From Streptomyces pseudovenezuelae (GTDB lineage Bacteria > Actinomycetota > Actinomycetes > Streptomycetales > Streptomycetaceae), in contig NZ_JARXVH010000001.1 of assembly GCF_029892565.1 (NCBI RefSeq), positions 992,001-1,056,000 of the forward strand: a DNA stretch of 64,000 bases. Direction: 5' to 3'. Positions 43,171 to 54,962 of this stretch are shown here, piece by piece. The position numbers and the translations under genes are program-made. Positions within the stretch are counted from its first letter, which is position 1. The number at the start of each line of letters is the position of its first letter. Below the pieces are notes generated by a model. The model ran no database searches and was not told where the DNA came from. It saw nothing but the letters and a program-made list of their open reading frames with translations.

Positions 43171-43815
43171 TCAGCCCTCCAGGGCGAGGCGGACGCCGAG
43201 GAGCAGCAGCACACCGCCGGAGACCTGCTCCAGGCGCCGACGCACTCCCGCGCGCGACAGGACGGTCCGCAGTCGGCCCACGAACCACACGTACAGGCCG
43301 TAGTAGCCGACCTCGTAGACCGCCCAGAGCGCGGCCAGGCCCACCGTGGTGAGCAGGTGCGGGGCGCCCTGGGGCACGAACTGCGGCAGGAAGGAGAGGG
43401 CGAAGACGGCCGCCTTGGGGTTGGCGAGGTTGAGCAGCAGCCCGCGCCGATAGGCCGCCCAGCCACTCTCCCCCGGCGCGTCCCCGGACTCACCGTCCGC
43501 CACCCCCTCCGCCGCCCCCTTCGTACGGCTCGCCTGGCGCAGCGCCTGCACGCCGAAGCCGACCAGGACGACCGCGCCGACGATCCGCATCACGTCGTAG
43601 GCCATCTGGGAGGCCGCGAGCAGGGCGCTCAGGCCGAACGCGGCGACGACGCCCCAGACGAAGACACCGGTCTCGTTCCCGAGCACGGTGAGGAAGCCGG
43701 AGCGTCGGCTGCGCAGGGACTGCTTGATGATCAGCACGGTGCTGGGGCCCGGCGAGGCCGCGATGAGCGTGCAGGCGCCGAGGAAGGCGAGGAGGGTGCT
43801 CAGCATGGCGCTCAT
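43171..43815 (-). CDS. LysE/RhtB family exporter
   Basis: A 214-aa inner-membrane protein with about six TM helices. ASPGPSTVLIIKQSL in the first helix is the family signature, GNETGVFVWGV follows, and LLLNLANPKAAVFALSFLPQF is the second conserved block. Members export amino acids or related small molecules. A Gly/Glu/Asp-rich cytoplasmic loop lies at about 95-118. The ATG at 43815 has a second ATG three codons later. Confidence 0.9.
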   Translation of the reverse strand: MSAMLSTLLAFLGACTLIAASPGPSTVLIIKQSLRSRRSGFLTVLGNETGVFVWGVVAAFGLSALLAASQMAYDVMRIVGAVVLVGFGVQALRQASRTKGAAEGVADGESGDAPGESGWAAYRRGLLLNLANPKAAVFALSFLPQFVPQGAPHLLTTVGLAALWAVYEVGYYGLYVWFVGRLRTVLSRAGVRRRLEQVSGGVLLLLGVRLALEG

Positions 43816-43894
43816 CGTGGCCCGTGCCGGGGAGCCGGGCCACCGGATTTCCCGGTCGCCCGGACGCGGCGGCTCACCCTCCGCCGCCGGGCGG

Positions 43895-44509
43895 TCAGGT
43901 CACGATGCCGGGTACGGCGGTCAACTGCTGGTAGCCGCCGCTCTGGTGACGAACCGTCAGAGTGACCTCCTGGCCGGGGCGGGCGTGGGCGACGGCTCGG
44001 GCGAGATCGGCGGCCGAGTCGATGCGGGTCTTGTCGAGGTTGAGGAGTACGTCGCCGCGCACCAGGCCCGCCGTATAGCCGGGGCCGGGCACGTGGACGC
44101 CGACGACTAGGGCGCCGGTCTTCTCGGCGTCCACGGCCTCGACGCCGAGGGTGGCGGCCGGGGTGGCCGATGACGGGGTCGACGACGAGTCCGGCGTCAC
44201 CGACGAGCCCGGTGTCGCCGTCGATGCCGGGGGCTTGGGGAGCGCGCCGGCCTGGGACCTCGGCGCCTGCCCGGCCGCTTGGCGCTGCATGTCGGCGAGT
44301 TTGCTCATGCCGATCACGGTGGCGCCGACGGTGCCGAGGCCGACCCCGGAGAGCACCAGGACCGTGCCGACGAACAGGCCGAACAGCAGGGCCCTGAGCC
44401 GGCGCCCGCGCCGACGCGCGGCGTGCGGGCGCCGGGCGGGGTCGGTCGGGGCGCCGCCGCCGGGCTCCTGGCCGGGCATGGGCTTGGGACGCAACGCGGT
44501 CTGTGCCAT
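43895..44509 (-). CDS. Membrane-anchored PDZ-domain protein
   Basis: A 204-aa protein. A basic Pro-rich cytoplasmic N-terminus (to about 40) is followed by one TM helix (about 42-68), a Thr/Ser/Pro linker and a C-terminal PDZ domain with GPGYTAGLVRGDVLLNLDKT. There is no protease domain, unlike HtrA proteins that carry such PDZ domains. It probably binds C-termini of exported proteins outside the membrane. ATG at 44509 follows GGAGG by 6 nt. Confidence 0.8.
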   Translation of the reverse strand: MAQTALRPKPMPGQEPGGGAPTDPARRPHAARRRGRRLRALLFGLFVGTVLVLSGVGLGTVGATVIGMSKLADMQRQAAGQAPRSQAGALPKPPASTATPGSSVTPDSSSTPSSATPAATLGVEAVDAEKTGALVVGVHVPGPGYTAGLVRGDVLLNLDKTRIDSAADLARAVAHARPGQEVTLTVRHQSGGYQQLTAVPGIVT

Positions 44510-44640
44510 GGATCGCCTCCGTGGTTCGGCCTCCGGGAGGGATCTACCCGGGGCACCGGCGCCCGACGTGCCACGAAAGAGTGAGACTGACATGCGGTCA
44601 AAGGCGGGAAGAGGGACCCTTCCGCCGCCCCGACGCACGG

Positions 44641-44683
44641 CGGCTCGCGCCCGCACCCGGTGTCCGGGCGCCGACGCGAGCCG
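44641..44683 (-). terminator. Hairpin after the geosmin synthase gene
   Basis: CGGCTCGCG (44641-44649) and CGCGAGCCG (44675-44683) pair perfectly, with an inner perfect stem CCCGG/CCGGG at 44656-44668. It lies 21 bp beyond the geosmin synthase stop in the direction of transcription. No T-run follows. Confidence 0.75.
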
Positions 44684-44704
44684 TGGTGAAACAGGCCTCG
44701 GACC

Positions 44705-46915
<2,211 letters not shown>

Positions 46916-47073
46916 CTACCCGCGACCCTCCGGGGGCATCCGCGCGGCGACACATGATCACACCATCGCGTGAATCAGGGGCGAAGTCGGGAGCTGTGAG
47001 GGCCTCTTGTGACGTTCACCCCCGCGCGGGGCAGTCCGACTCGTCAGTGGCGTCAGTCCATGACGGAGGGACG

Positions 47074-47937
47074 TCAGTCCTTGGCGAAGTGCGGAAGGAT
47101 CTCGTCGGCGACCCAGCCGAGCGCCTCCGGCAGCTCTTCGGTGGCGACCGGCAGCCACAGCGAGCAGGCGGCGAGCCCGGCCTCGGCCAGCGCGCCGAGT
47201 TCGTCGCGCACGCTCTCGATGCTCGCGTCCGCGCCACCGAGTGGCCGTCCGGGTACCGGAACGGCCGGCGCGAAGCCCGGCGGCACCAGGAAGGCGCCCG
47301 TCGTCAGCGCGAGCGTCCCCGGGTCGCGCCCGGTTCCCTCGGCGAGGCCGTCCAACCGCTCCCGTACGGCGGTCAGTCCGGCGGCGTCGAGCCCGGCCCC
47401 GTGCCAGGCGTCGCCGTACCGCAGCGCCCTGCGCAGCGCCGCGTCGCTTCCGCCGCCGACCCACACCCGCGGGCCGCCCTCGGTGCGCGGCAGCACCCCG
47501 AGCCGCGGCTCGCCCTCACCACGCCACAACTTCCGTACGGTGCCCAGCTGTTCGTCCATCCGGCGGCCCCGGCCGGCGAACGGGACGCTGACGGCCGCGA
47601 ACTCGGACGCGTCCCAGCCGGTGCCGACGCCCAGGGTGAACCGGCCGCCGGAGAGCCGGTCGAGGGTGGCGGCCTGGTGGGCGAGGACGATCGTGTTGTA
47701 GAGCGGCAGGACGAGGATGCTGGTGACAAGGCCGATGCGCTCGGTGGCCCCGGCCACGGCGGCCAGCGTCACCAGCGGGTCCGGGGTCACGCCGGAGTCG
47801 CCCGCCAGGGCGTGGCCGCTCGCGAAGACGTGGTCGAAGCCCAACTCCTCGGCCGTGCCGGCGATTGCCAGGACCCCGTCGACCTCCTCGTCCCGCGCGG
47901 GCCACAGACAGTGCGGTGCCACTCCGATACGCAGCAT
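47074..47937 (-). CDS. LLM-class F420-dependent oxidoreductase
   Basis: A 287-aa luciferase-like monooxygenase-fold protein. It opens with RIGVAPHCLWP, then ELGFDHVFASGH and LSGGRFTLGVGTGWD, the usual pattern of actinobacterial F420-dependent members. The enzyme would reduce or oxidise a small molecule with F420 or flavin; the substrate is unknown. Transcribed alone toward geosmin synthase; nothing fixes a link between them. Confidence 0.85.
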   Translation of the reverse strand: MLRIGVAPHCLWPARDEEVDGVLAIAGTAEELGFDHVFASGHALAGDSGVTPDPLVTLAAVAGATERIGLVTSILVLPLYNTIVLAHQAATLDRLSGGRFTLGVGTGWDASEFAAVSVPFAGRGRRMDEQLGTVRKLWRGEGEPRLGVLPRTEGGPRVWVGGGSDAALRRALRYGDAWHGAGLDAAGLTAVRERLDGLAEGTGRDPGTLALTTGAFLVPPGFAPAVPVPGRPLGGADASIESVRDELGALAEAGLAACSLWLPVATEELPEALGWVADEILPHFAKD

Positions 47938-48088
47938 GCGGTTCGGTACTCCCTCGTCCGGCGGTGCTGGTTCCTTGACCGACCACGCTAAAGGCTACGT
48001 CTGCGCCTGTGCGGACTGTCAGACATAGGCCCGCGCACCACGTCATCTCCGGCCGTATGCACGTTCCCCAGACGAAGTTGACGTGCTG

Positions 48089-49267
48089 TCAGACGCGTAC
48101 CTGGAGCAGTGCGTGGGTGCCGCCGGTCCGCCAGCGCTGTCCCTCGGCCGCCACCAGCGCGGTCTCCGTGTCGGCGTCGAGGCCGGTGATGACATCGGAC
48201 TTGAGGGTGCGCAGGGCGGCGGCCGGGCCGGGGAAGTACGCGGTGACGTCCTGGAAGGGAGTGGTCGGCGGCCAGCGGCGATCGCCCACCAGACGGCGGT
48301 AGTTGAGGTCGCCCTTGACCACCGTCAGCTCGGCGGTGGCGAGTTCGGCGCGCAGGTCGTCGGGCATTTCCGAGAAGGGCAGGGGCGCGGCGGCGAAGGG
48401 ATGGGCGCGGACCGTGAGAGTGCCGTCGGCCGTCGCGGACCACAGGGTGCGGCCGTAACCGGCGGCGGCGCCGCTCGCCCCGGTCAACTTCCGCAGGGCG
48501 TCGACGAAGTCGGCGGTCGTGGCGTCGGAGACGTAGTACGGATACGGCTTGAGGTGCAGGACGGCTCGCCGGACGTGACCCTCATCGAGGAGGTGGGCGA
48601 TGAGCAGGAGGTCGGGGATGAGTTCACGGCCCGCGTTGTCGGCGATCAGGTGCAGCGTGCCCGCGCCGGCGGGCGGGAGCAGCGACCAGAAGGCCTCGCT
48701 GTCGTCGGCGACCAGTGCGGGGGCGACCTCCGCGTCGGCCGCGCTCGCGTCGGAGAGGCGGAAGCCGAGGTCGGCGCGGTTGCCCCAGAGGGAGCCGTGA
48801 AGCAGGGCCCGCCCGCGCTCGTCGGCCGGTTTGTTCGCGAGGTCGTCGAGGGCGGCGAGTTCCTCGTCCGTCTCCGGGCCGTCCAGCTCGGCCAGTTTGA
48901 AGGGGCGGAAGGGGTCGATGCCCTGCCAGGGTCCGGGGGTGAAGTAGCCGACGGCGTCGAGGAGTTGACGGTAGAACCAGCTCTCCGACCACAGCCACGG
49001 TACGTCGAACCAGGACCGGCCGGTGTACTCGGGCAGGCCCCAGGCCGTCCAGCGGTCCTGGTCGGGCGCGTCGGTGGGGAGGGGTTCGATGACGCCCTTG
49101 GTGCAGTTCGCGAGGAGCGCGTCGAGCGCTCGGTGCTGTGCGGGGCCGTACGGGAAGGCCTCCCGTACCTGCCGGATGATCGCGGGGTGGCGCTCGGCGA
49201 GCACGCTGTGCGGGAACGATCCGGGTTCGTCGGCCAGAAGCACGGGCGCGGACGGGGTGGCGGGCAT
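48089..49267 (-). CDS. DUF89 (ARMT1-like damage-control phosphatase) protein
   Basis: A 392-aa cytoplasmic protein. Family landmarks are LIADNAGREL (the conserved D-N-A-G-x-E-x metal site), LHGSLWGNRADL and VVKGDLNYRRLVGDRRW. DUF89 proteins of other organisms are metal-dependent phosphatases for reactive or damaged metabolites. ATG at 49267 is preceded by GTGAGG. The gene starts 22 bp after the cprB stop on the same strand, so it is probably in one transcript with cprB. Confidence 0.87.
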   Translation of the reverse strand: MPATPSAPVLLADEPGSFPHSVLAERHPAIIRQVREAFPYGPAQHRALDALLANCTKGVIEPLPTDAPDQDRWTAWGLPEYTGRSWFDVPWLWSESWFYRQLLDAVGYFTPGPWQGIDPFRPFKLAELDGPETDEELAALDDLANKPADERGRALLHGSLWGNRADLGFRLSDASAADAEVAPALVADDSEAFWSLLPPAGAGTLHLIADNAGRELIPDLLLIAHLLDEGHVRRAVLHLKPYPYYVSDATTADFVDALRKLTGASGAAAGYGRTLWSATADGTLTVRAHPFAAAPLPFSEMPDDLRAELATAELTVVKGDLNYRRLVGDRRWPPTTPFQDVTAYFPGPAAALRTLKSDVITGLDADTETALVAAEGQRWRTGGTHALLQVRV

Positions 49268-49289
49268 GCGCCTCACCGTATCGCGCGGG

Positions 49290-49937
49290 TCAGGCGGGGC
49301 GGATCTCCCGCTCCAGGCGCGAGGCGAGGCTCAGATAGCGGGCGCGGCGGGTGACCGGGACCAGGCCGCGGATCATGACGTGCCACATCTCGGCGACCCG
49401 GCGGGGCTGGCGGGCGACGGGTTCGAGGGAGCGGCCGACCACGCGGGTGCCGACGAACCAGCTGACGAGGGCGTGGGCGACGGCCTCGACGTCGATGTCC
49501 GGGTGGACGTCGGACTCCTTGACCGCGCCGTGCAGCTTGCGGGCGGCCAGGTCCCGCCACTCGGTGAACGGGTGCGTGAGGGGCGGCGGCATCGCGACGA
49601 CCCCGGTGGCGAGCCGGAGTCCGGCGCGCGGGACGGGGTCCTCCACGGACAGGCGCGCGACGCCGAACGTGAAGCGGATCAGGGATTCGAGGGAGGAGTA
49701 GCCCCGGCCCTCCAGCTCGCTCGCCACCTCGCGCGAGACCCTGGACTGGAGCTCCATGATGGCGTGCGCGAGATCTTCCTTCGCGGCGAAGTGGAAGTAC
49801 AGGGCGCCTTTGGTGACTTGGGCGTGTTCGACGATGTCGCTGAGGCTGGTCGATTCATAGCCGTGCCGGTCGAACAGGTCGGCGGCGGCTGCGATGATCG
49901 TCGCGCGGGTCTGCTCGGCGCGTAACTGCCTCGGCAT
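49290..49937 (-). CDS. cprB: CprB-type gamma-butyrolactone receptor homologue (TetR family)
   Basis: A 215-aa dimeric repressor. The TetR helix-turn-helix lies at about 28-47 (LSDIVEHAQVTKGALYFHF), and the ligand domain shows the ArpA/ScbR/CprB pattern: LRLATG, PLTHPFTEWRDLA with the Trp of the ligand pocket, and the ending RGLVPVTRRARYLSLASRLE. Size and sequence match CprB of S. coelicolor as I remember it, which also lies near the geosmin synthase gene. Codon 5 (49925-49923) is TTA, so synthesis may need bldA tRNA. A palindrome at 49962-49987 suggests autoregulation. Confidence 0.88.
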   Translation of the reverse strand: MPRQLRAEQTRATIIAAAADLFDRHGYESTSLSDIVEHAQVTKGALYFHFAAKEDLAHAIMELQSRVSREVASELEGRGYSSLESLIRFTFGVARLSVEDPVPRAGLRLATGVVAMPPPLTHPFTEWRDLAARKLHGAVKESDVHPDIDVEAVAHALVSWFVGTRVVGRSLEPVARQPRRVAEMWHVMIRGLVPVTRRARYLSLASRLEREIRPA

Positions 49938-49961
49938 CGACTGAACACTCCTGGGACTGGA

Positions 49962-49987
49962 AAGAACGGGTCATGCCGTTTGTTCTT
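49962..49987. promoter_or_regulatory. Operator-like palindrome upstream of cprB
   Basis: AACGG-gtcatg-CCGTT is flanked by AAGAAC on the left and GTTCTT on the right, the outer arms offset by a couple of bases. It begins 24 bp upstream of the cprB ATG. The ACGGG...CCGTTT core resembles the target reported for CprB-type receptors, so this is probably the autoregulatory site. Confidence 0.65.
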
Positions 49988-50325
49988 CACTCCCCGTAGA
50001 CGATAGCTCACCGTACGACGGCTCCGACCTGCGCACCTTGAGATCGCCGGCCCGACCGGGAGGCTCATCCGACGGGTTTCGACGACACGTGTCACCGTGG
50101 TACTCGCGCCGACAAACCGGACGGACAGGTTCCCGTGCCGTTGACCGCCAAGAGTACGAGGCGACCGGTTGGTTTTCAATGCGGCGTGGACTGGCCCGTA
50201 ACCCTCGCCCCGTTGACCGGTATTACCCGTCTTCACGCCCGGTGTCACACGATGAACGCGCCGCCCCCTTTTCCCGTACTCCTCGGGAGTACCCCGTTCC
50301 CGCGCCGGCCGAGGAGACGTTCCGG
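49988..50325 (+). promoter_or_regulatory. Intergenic region between cprB and the AA10 oxidase gene
   Basis: No gene is seen. Two TTGACC motifs (near 50142 and 50214) are possible -35 elements for the oxidase gene, but no good -10 follows at proper spacing. No DasR-like symmetric site was found by eye, although many Streptomyces chitin genes have one. Confidence 0.3.
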
Positions 50326-51258
50326 ATGTCCCGGATGACCGCACACCGCACCGCCCTGGCGGCAGTCCTCGTGACCCCGTTCCTGCTGCCCCTGTGGGCG
50401 GCCGGTCCAGCGCAGGCGCACGGCGCCCCGACGGATCCGGTCAGCCGGGTGTACGCCTGCTCCCCGGACGGAGGTTCGGCGGGCACCTCGGCCTGCCGGG
50501 CGGCGATCGCCGCGAACGGCGCGCCCTTCACGCTGTGGGACAACCTTCGGGTGGCGGACGTCAACGGCCGGGACCGGCAGACGATTCCGGACGGCAAGCT
50601 GTGCAGCGGCAATCTGCCCGCCTACAAGGGCCTGGACCTGACCCGCTCCGACTGGCCGTCGACCCAGCTCAAGCCCGGCGCGACGATGACGATGAAGTAC
50701 GCCTCGACCATCCCGCACACCGGCACCTTCAAGCTCTATCTCACCAAGCCCGGTTACGACCCGGCCAAGCCGCTCACCTGGTCCGAGATCCCGGACCAGC
50801 CCTTCGCCGCGGTCACCGACCCGGCCCTGACGAACGGCGCCTACCGCATCACCGCGAAGCCCCCGGCGGACCGCACGGGACACCACGTCCTGTACACGAT
50901 CTGGCAGAACACCAGCACGTCGGACACCTACTACTCCTGCTCCGACGTGGTGTTCCCGACGGCGAAGTCCGGCGGTACGGGGACGACGGCCTCCTCGTCG
51001 AGCGGGGGAAGCGGGCAGAGCATGAGGAAGCCCGCGAGCAAGTCCCCTTCGCCGACGGCCAAGCAGAGCCCCGCGAAGGCGAGTCCCACGCCGGCGACCG
51101 CGGATTCGCCGGCCGCGTCGACGCCCGACAGCACTCCGGTCGCCTCCACGCCCACCGCCGACTCGAGCCCGTCCGCGCCCATGATGGCGGGCGGCGCCGC
51201 CGCGGTGCTCGTGCTCACCGGCGGCGTCGCCCTGGCGCTGCGGCTGCGCCGACGCTGA
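50326..51258 (+). CDS. AA10 lytic polysaccharide monooxygenase with C-terminal membrane anchor
   Basis: A 310-aa secreted copper enzyme that cuts chitin or cellulose oxidatively. Cleavage after AGPAQA leaves His32 as the new N-terminus, the first member of the copper histidine brace; His131 (TIPHTGTFKLYLTK) is the second. Four or more cysteines support disulfides. After the catalytic domain (to about 212) comes a Ser/Pro/Lys/Thr-rich linker and a C-terminal TM helix (about 281-303) ending RLRRR, so the enzyme is tethered to the membrane instead of released. No LPXTG motif is present. ATG at 50326 follows GAGGAGA. Confidence 0.9.
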   Translation: MSRMTAHRTALAAVLVTPFLLPLWAAGPAQAHGAPTDPVSRVYACSPDGGSAGTSACRAAIAANGAPFTLWDNLRVADVNGRDRQTIPDGKLCSGNLPAYKGLDLTRSDWPSTQLKPGATMTMKYASTIPHTGTFKLYLTKPGYDPAKPLTWSEIPDQPFAAVTDPALTNGAYRITAKPPADRTGHHVLYTIWQNTSTSDTYYSCSDVVFPTAKSGGTGTTASSSSGGSGQSMRKPASKSPSPTAKQSPAKASPTPATADSPAASTPDSTPVASTPTADSSPSAPMMAGGAAAVLVLTGGVALALRLRRR

Positions 51259-51291
51259 AGTCGGCGCCGGCGCAGCACTGTTGACAGATCG

Positions 51292-52606
<1,315 letters not shown>

Positions 52607-53260
52607 ATGGCCTCGTCCGCCGACAACACCCCCGAGAACCCCGAAAGCGGTTCCTCGACCGAACCCGCCAGACGCGGCCGGGTCCGGATGCGCCGCGCCG
52701 CCGTGATGGCGGTTCCCGCCGTCGCGGTCACCGCCGGCCTCGCGATCCTCACCGCCGAAGGCGCCCTGGGCGTGCAGTTCTCGATCTCCGGCATGCCCTT
52801 CACGGTCACCGCCAAGTCGCTGGACGGCACCGGCTTCGAGCAGTTCGGCGACCTCGACAACATGATCGAGAACAGCCCCAACGCGGGCGACACCGGCGGT
52901 CAGGTGCTGATCATCACGTCCGCGATCAAGAACGCGACGCTCGACAGCCTCTGCCAGAGCGTCGACCTCGGCGGCATCAACCTGCTCATCAAGGCGGGTT
53001 CGGGCGCGACGAAGGTCACCGCGAGCGACCTCACCACCGACTCGACCGAGCTGTCGGGCGACGCCGCCTTCAACAACATCGAGATCGGCAACGACGCCAG
53101 CACGCTGACCAAGGCCGGGGTGAAGGGCAAGAAGGGCGTCTTCAGCCAGCAGGCCGACACCGTGCACATCGCCAACCTGCGGCAGACCAACTACGCGACC
53201 ACGGCCGGGGTGTTCAAGCTGCCGGGCCTGAAGCTCAGCTTCAGCGACACGGGTTGCTGA
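52607..53260 (+). CDS. DUF6230 family protein
   Basis: A 217-aa protein with a Pro/Ser-rich basic N-terminus and one hydrophobic segment at about 35-52 (VMAVPAVAVTAGLAI), then an extracytoplasmic beta-rich domain starting VQFSISGMPFTVTAKSLDG and ending with a terminal Cys. GGGAG five bases upstream of ATG 52607 decides the start; ATGs at 52589 and 52595 are less likely. The stop overlaps the DUF6114 start (TGATG). This two-gene pair is conserved in streptomycetes, but I know of no function. The fixed pairing suggests a complex at the membrane. Confidence 0.82.
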   Translation: MASSADNTPENPESGSSTEPARRGRVRMRRAAVMAVPAVAVTAGLAILTAEGALGVQFSISGMPFTVTAKSLDGTGFEQFGDLDNMIENSPNAGDTGGQVLIITSAIKNATLDSLCQSVDLGGINLLIKAGSGATKVTASDLTTDSTELSGDAAFNNIEIGNDASTLTKAGVKGKKGVFSQQADTVHIANLRQTNYATTAGVFKLPGLKLSFSDTGC

Positions 53261-53688
53261 TGAAGGGCCGTTCGATGCACGACGTGCGGTCCGCCTTCCG
53301 CGGTTGGCGGGCCGCCCGCCCGTTCTGGGGCGGGCTGCTGCTCACCCTGGGCGGGGCCGAGATCCTGGTCACCGAGAAGGTCTCGCTGAAGGTCGCCATG
53401 CACATCGGCATGCAGGGCCTGACCGGCTATCTGCTGCCCGCCCTGATGGTGCTGTGCGGTCTGCTGACGCTCTTCAGTCCCGCCCAGCGCCTCTTCTACT
53501 CGATCGTCGGCGTCCTGGCCGCCCTGGCCAGTTGGGTCACCTCGAACCTGGGCGGCTTCTTCATCGGGCTGCTCCTCGGGTTGATCGGCAGCAGCATGAT
53601 CTTCGGCTGGCTCCCGGAGCAGGAGCCCCGCGTCAGCCGCCGGCGCCGCAGGAAAGAGGCACGGGCGGCGGAGGCGGTCCAGCTGTAA
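53260..53688 (+). CDS. DUF6114 family membrane protein
   Basis: A 142-aa protein with four hydrophobic helices (about 22-40, 48-68, 72-92, 98-118) and a very basic C-terminal tail (RRRRRKEARAAEA). Its ATG shares one base with the DUF6230 stop, so the two are coupled. It probably anchors or assembles the DUF6230 protein; that is inference from conserved pairing. Confidence 0.82.
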   Translation: MKGRSMHDVRSAFRGWRAARPFWGGLLLTLGGAEILVTEKVSLKVAMHIGMQGLTGYLLPALMVLCGLLTLFSPAQRLFYSIVGVLAALASWVTSNLGGFFIGLLLGLIGSSMIFGWLPEQEPRVSRRRRRKEARAAEAVQL

Positions 53689-53711
53689 CCCCCTCGGCCG
53701 CTCCCCCGACT

Positions 53712-53735
53712 GCGGGTCCACGTCCGTGGGTCCGC
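53712..53735 (+). terminator. Hairpin after the DUF6114 gene
   Basis: GCGGGTCCACG (53712-53722) and CGTGGGTCCGC (53725-53735) pair over 11 positions, counting two G-U pairs; the central bases would open to form a loop. It lies 23 bp after the stop. A perfect palindrome GCGCGATCGCGC follows at 53741-53752. Confidence 0.5.
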
Positions 53736-53894
53736 CGGTCGCGCGATCGCGCAGTCCCTCTCCACCGAGGGCCCCTTCGGTGTGCCTGTCCAGCAGGACC
53801 GGCCCGTGTCCGGTGAGGCTCAAGTGGTTTGCGGTGTCCGGGAGTTGACGAGGTACCCGAGAGACCCGACCGCCCGACGAGAGGAGCGACCAAC

Positions 53895-54713
53895 GTGCCC
53901 GACGACAGTGCCCCGCCGCCCGGCCGCATCGACACCGGGACCGCGCACGCCGCGCGGATCTACGACTACATCCTCGGCGGCAAGGACCACTACCCGCCGG
54001 ACCGGGAGGCGGCCGACGCGATGTGCCGGGAGTGGCCCGCCCTGCCGATCCACATGCGCGCCAACCGCGACTGGCTGAACCGCGCGGTGCGTTGGCTTGC
54101 CCAAGAGGCGGGCGTGCGCCAGTTCCTCGACATCGGCACCGGTCTCCCCACCTCGCCGAACATCCACGAGATCGCCCAGGCGGCGGCCCCGTCCTCCCGG
54201 GTCGTCTACGTCGACAACGACCCGCTGGTCCTCGAACTCTCCCGGGACCTGCTCAGCAGCACCCCCGAGGGCCGGACGGCGTACATCGAGGCGGACATGC
54301 GCGACCCGGCGGCCGTCCTGGACGCGCCCGCCTTCCGCGACACCCTCGACCTCACCGAGCCGGTCGCCCTGACCGTCGTCGCCATCGTCCACTTCCTCCT
54401 CGACGAGCACGACGCCGTCGGCATCGTCCGCCGCCTCATGGAGCCGCTCCCGTCCGGCAGTTACCTGGCGATGTCCATCGGCACGGCCGAGTTCGCGCCC
54501 GACGAGGTCGGCCGGGTCGCGCGCGAGTACGCGGCCCGCGACATGCCGATGCGGCTGCGCACCCTGGCCGAGGCGAACGAGTTCTTCACGGGGCTCGAAC
54601 TCGTCGATCCGGGCGTCGTCCAGGTCCACACTTGGCACCCCGACGGCACGGACTCCGGCAAGATCCGCGACGAGGACATCGCGATGTACGGGGCCGTGGC
54701 GCGCAAGCCGTGA
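53895..54713 (+). CDS. SAM-dependent methyltransferase (PF04672/DUF574 family)
   Basis: A 272-aa enzyme of a family expanded in streptomycetes. Hallmarks: ARIYDYILGGKDHYPPDREAA (in part) near the N-terminus, the SAM site FLDIGTGLPTSPNIHE, YVDNDPLVL and the C-terminal DPGVVQVHTW. Substrates are unknown for most members. GTG at 53895 follows GAGGAG at 53881-53886. The gene seems to be monocistronic. Confidence 0.88.
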   Translation: MPDDSAPPPGRIDTGTAHAARIYDYILGGKDHYPPDREAADAMCREWPALPIHMRANRDWLNRAVRWLAQEAGVRQFLDIGTGLPTSPNIHEIAQAAAPSSRVVYVDNDPLVLELSRDLLSSTPEGRTAYIEADMRDPAAVLDAPAFRDTLDLTEPVALTVVAIVHFLLDEHDAVGIVRRLMEPLPSGSYLAMSIGTAEFAPDEVGRVAREYAARDMPMRLRTLAEANEFFTGLELVDPGVVQVHTWHPDGTDSGKIRDEDIAMYGAVARKP

Positions 54714-54717
54714 TGCT

Positions 54718-54790
54718 CCCGCCAGCCGGAACCACCACGTCCCGCCAGCCGGAATCCACCACGTCCCACTGGCCGGAACATCATCACGAT
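54718..54790. repeat. Short tandem repeat after the methyltransferase gene
   Basis: A unit of about 23 bp (CCCGCCAGCCGGAA then CCACCACGT) occurs twice almost exactly and a third time degenerated (CCCACTGGCCGGAACATCATCACGA), spanning about 54718-54790 just after the stop codon. It may be a slippage product in non-coding DNA. Confidence 0.6.
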
Positions 54791-54962
54791 GGGGCGTCGA
54801 CAACTCACTCCAAGTGGCTGCTCACTTGACTACCGGTGGTCACACACGATTGGCTCCGGCGAGCGAGAGTCACCCGGTCGGCGTACTACGCAGCGAACGC
54901 CGCCCGGAAGGCTCCTTCTCGCCGTTCCTCCAGCTCTGCGCACAGCGAGGTGCCGCACCCTC

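Noticed and set aside
50142..50260. DasR-type operator upstream of the AA10 gene
   Set aside because: TGGACTGG near 50188 resembles half of such a site, but the symmetric half is missing.
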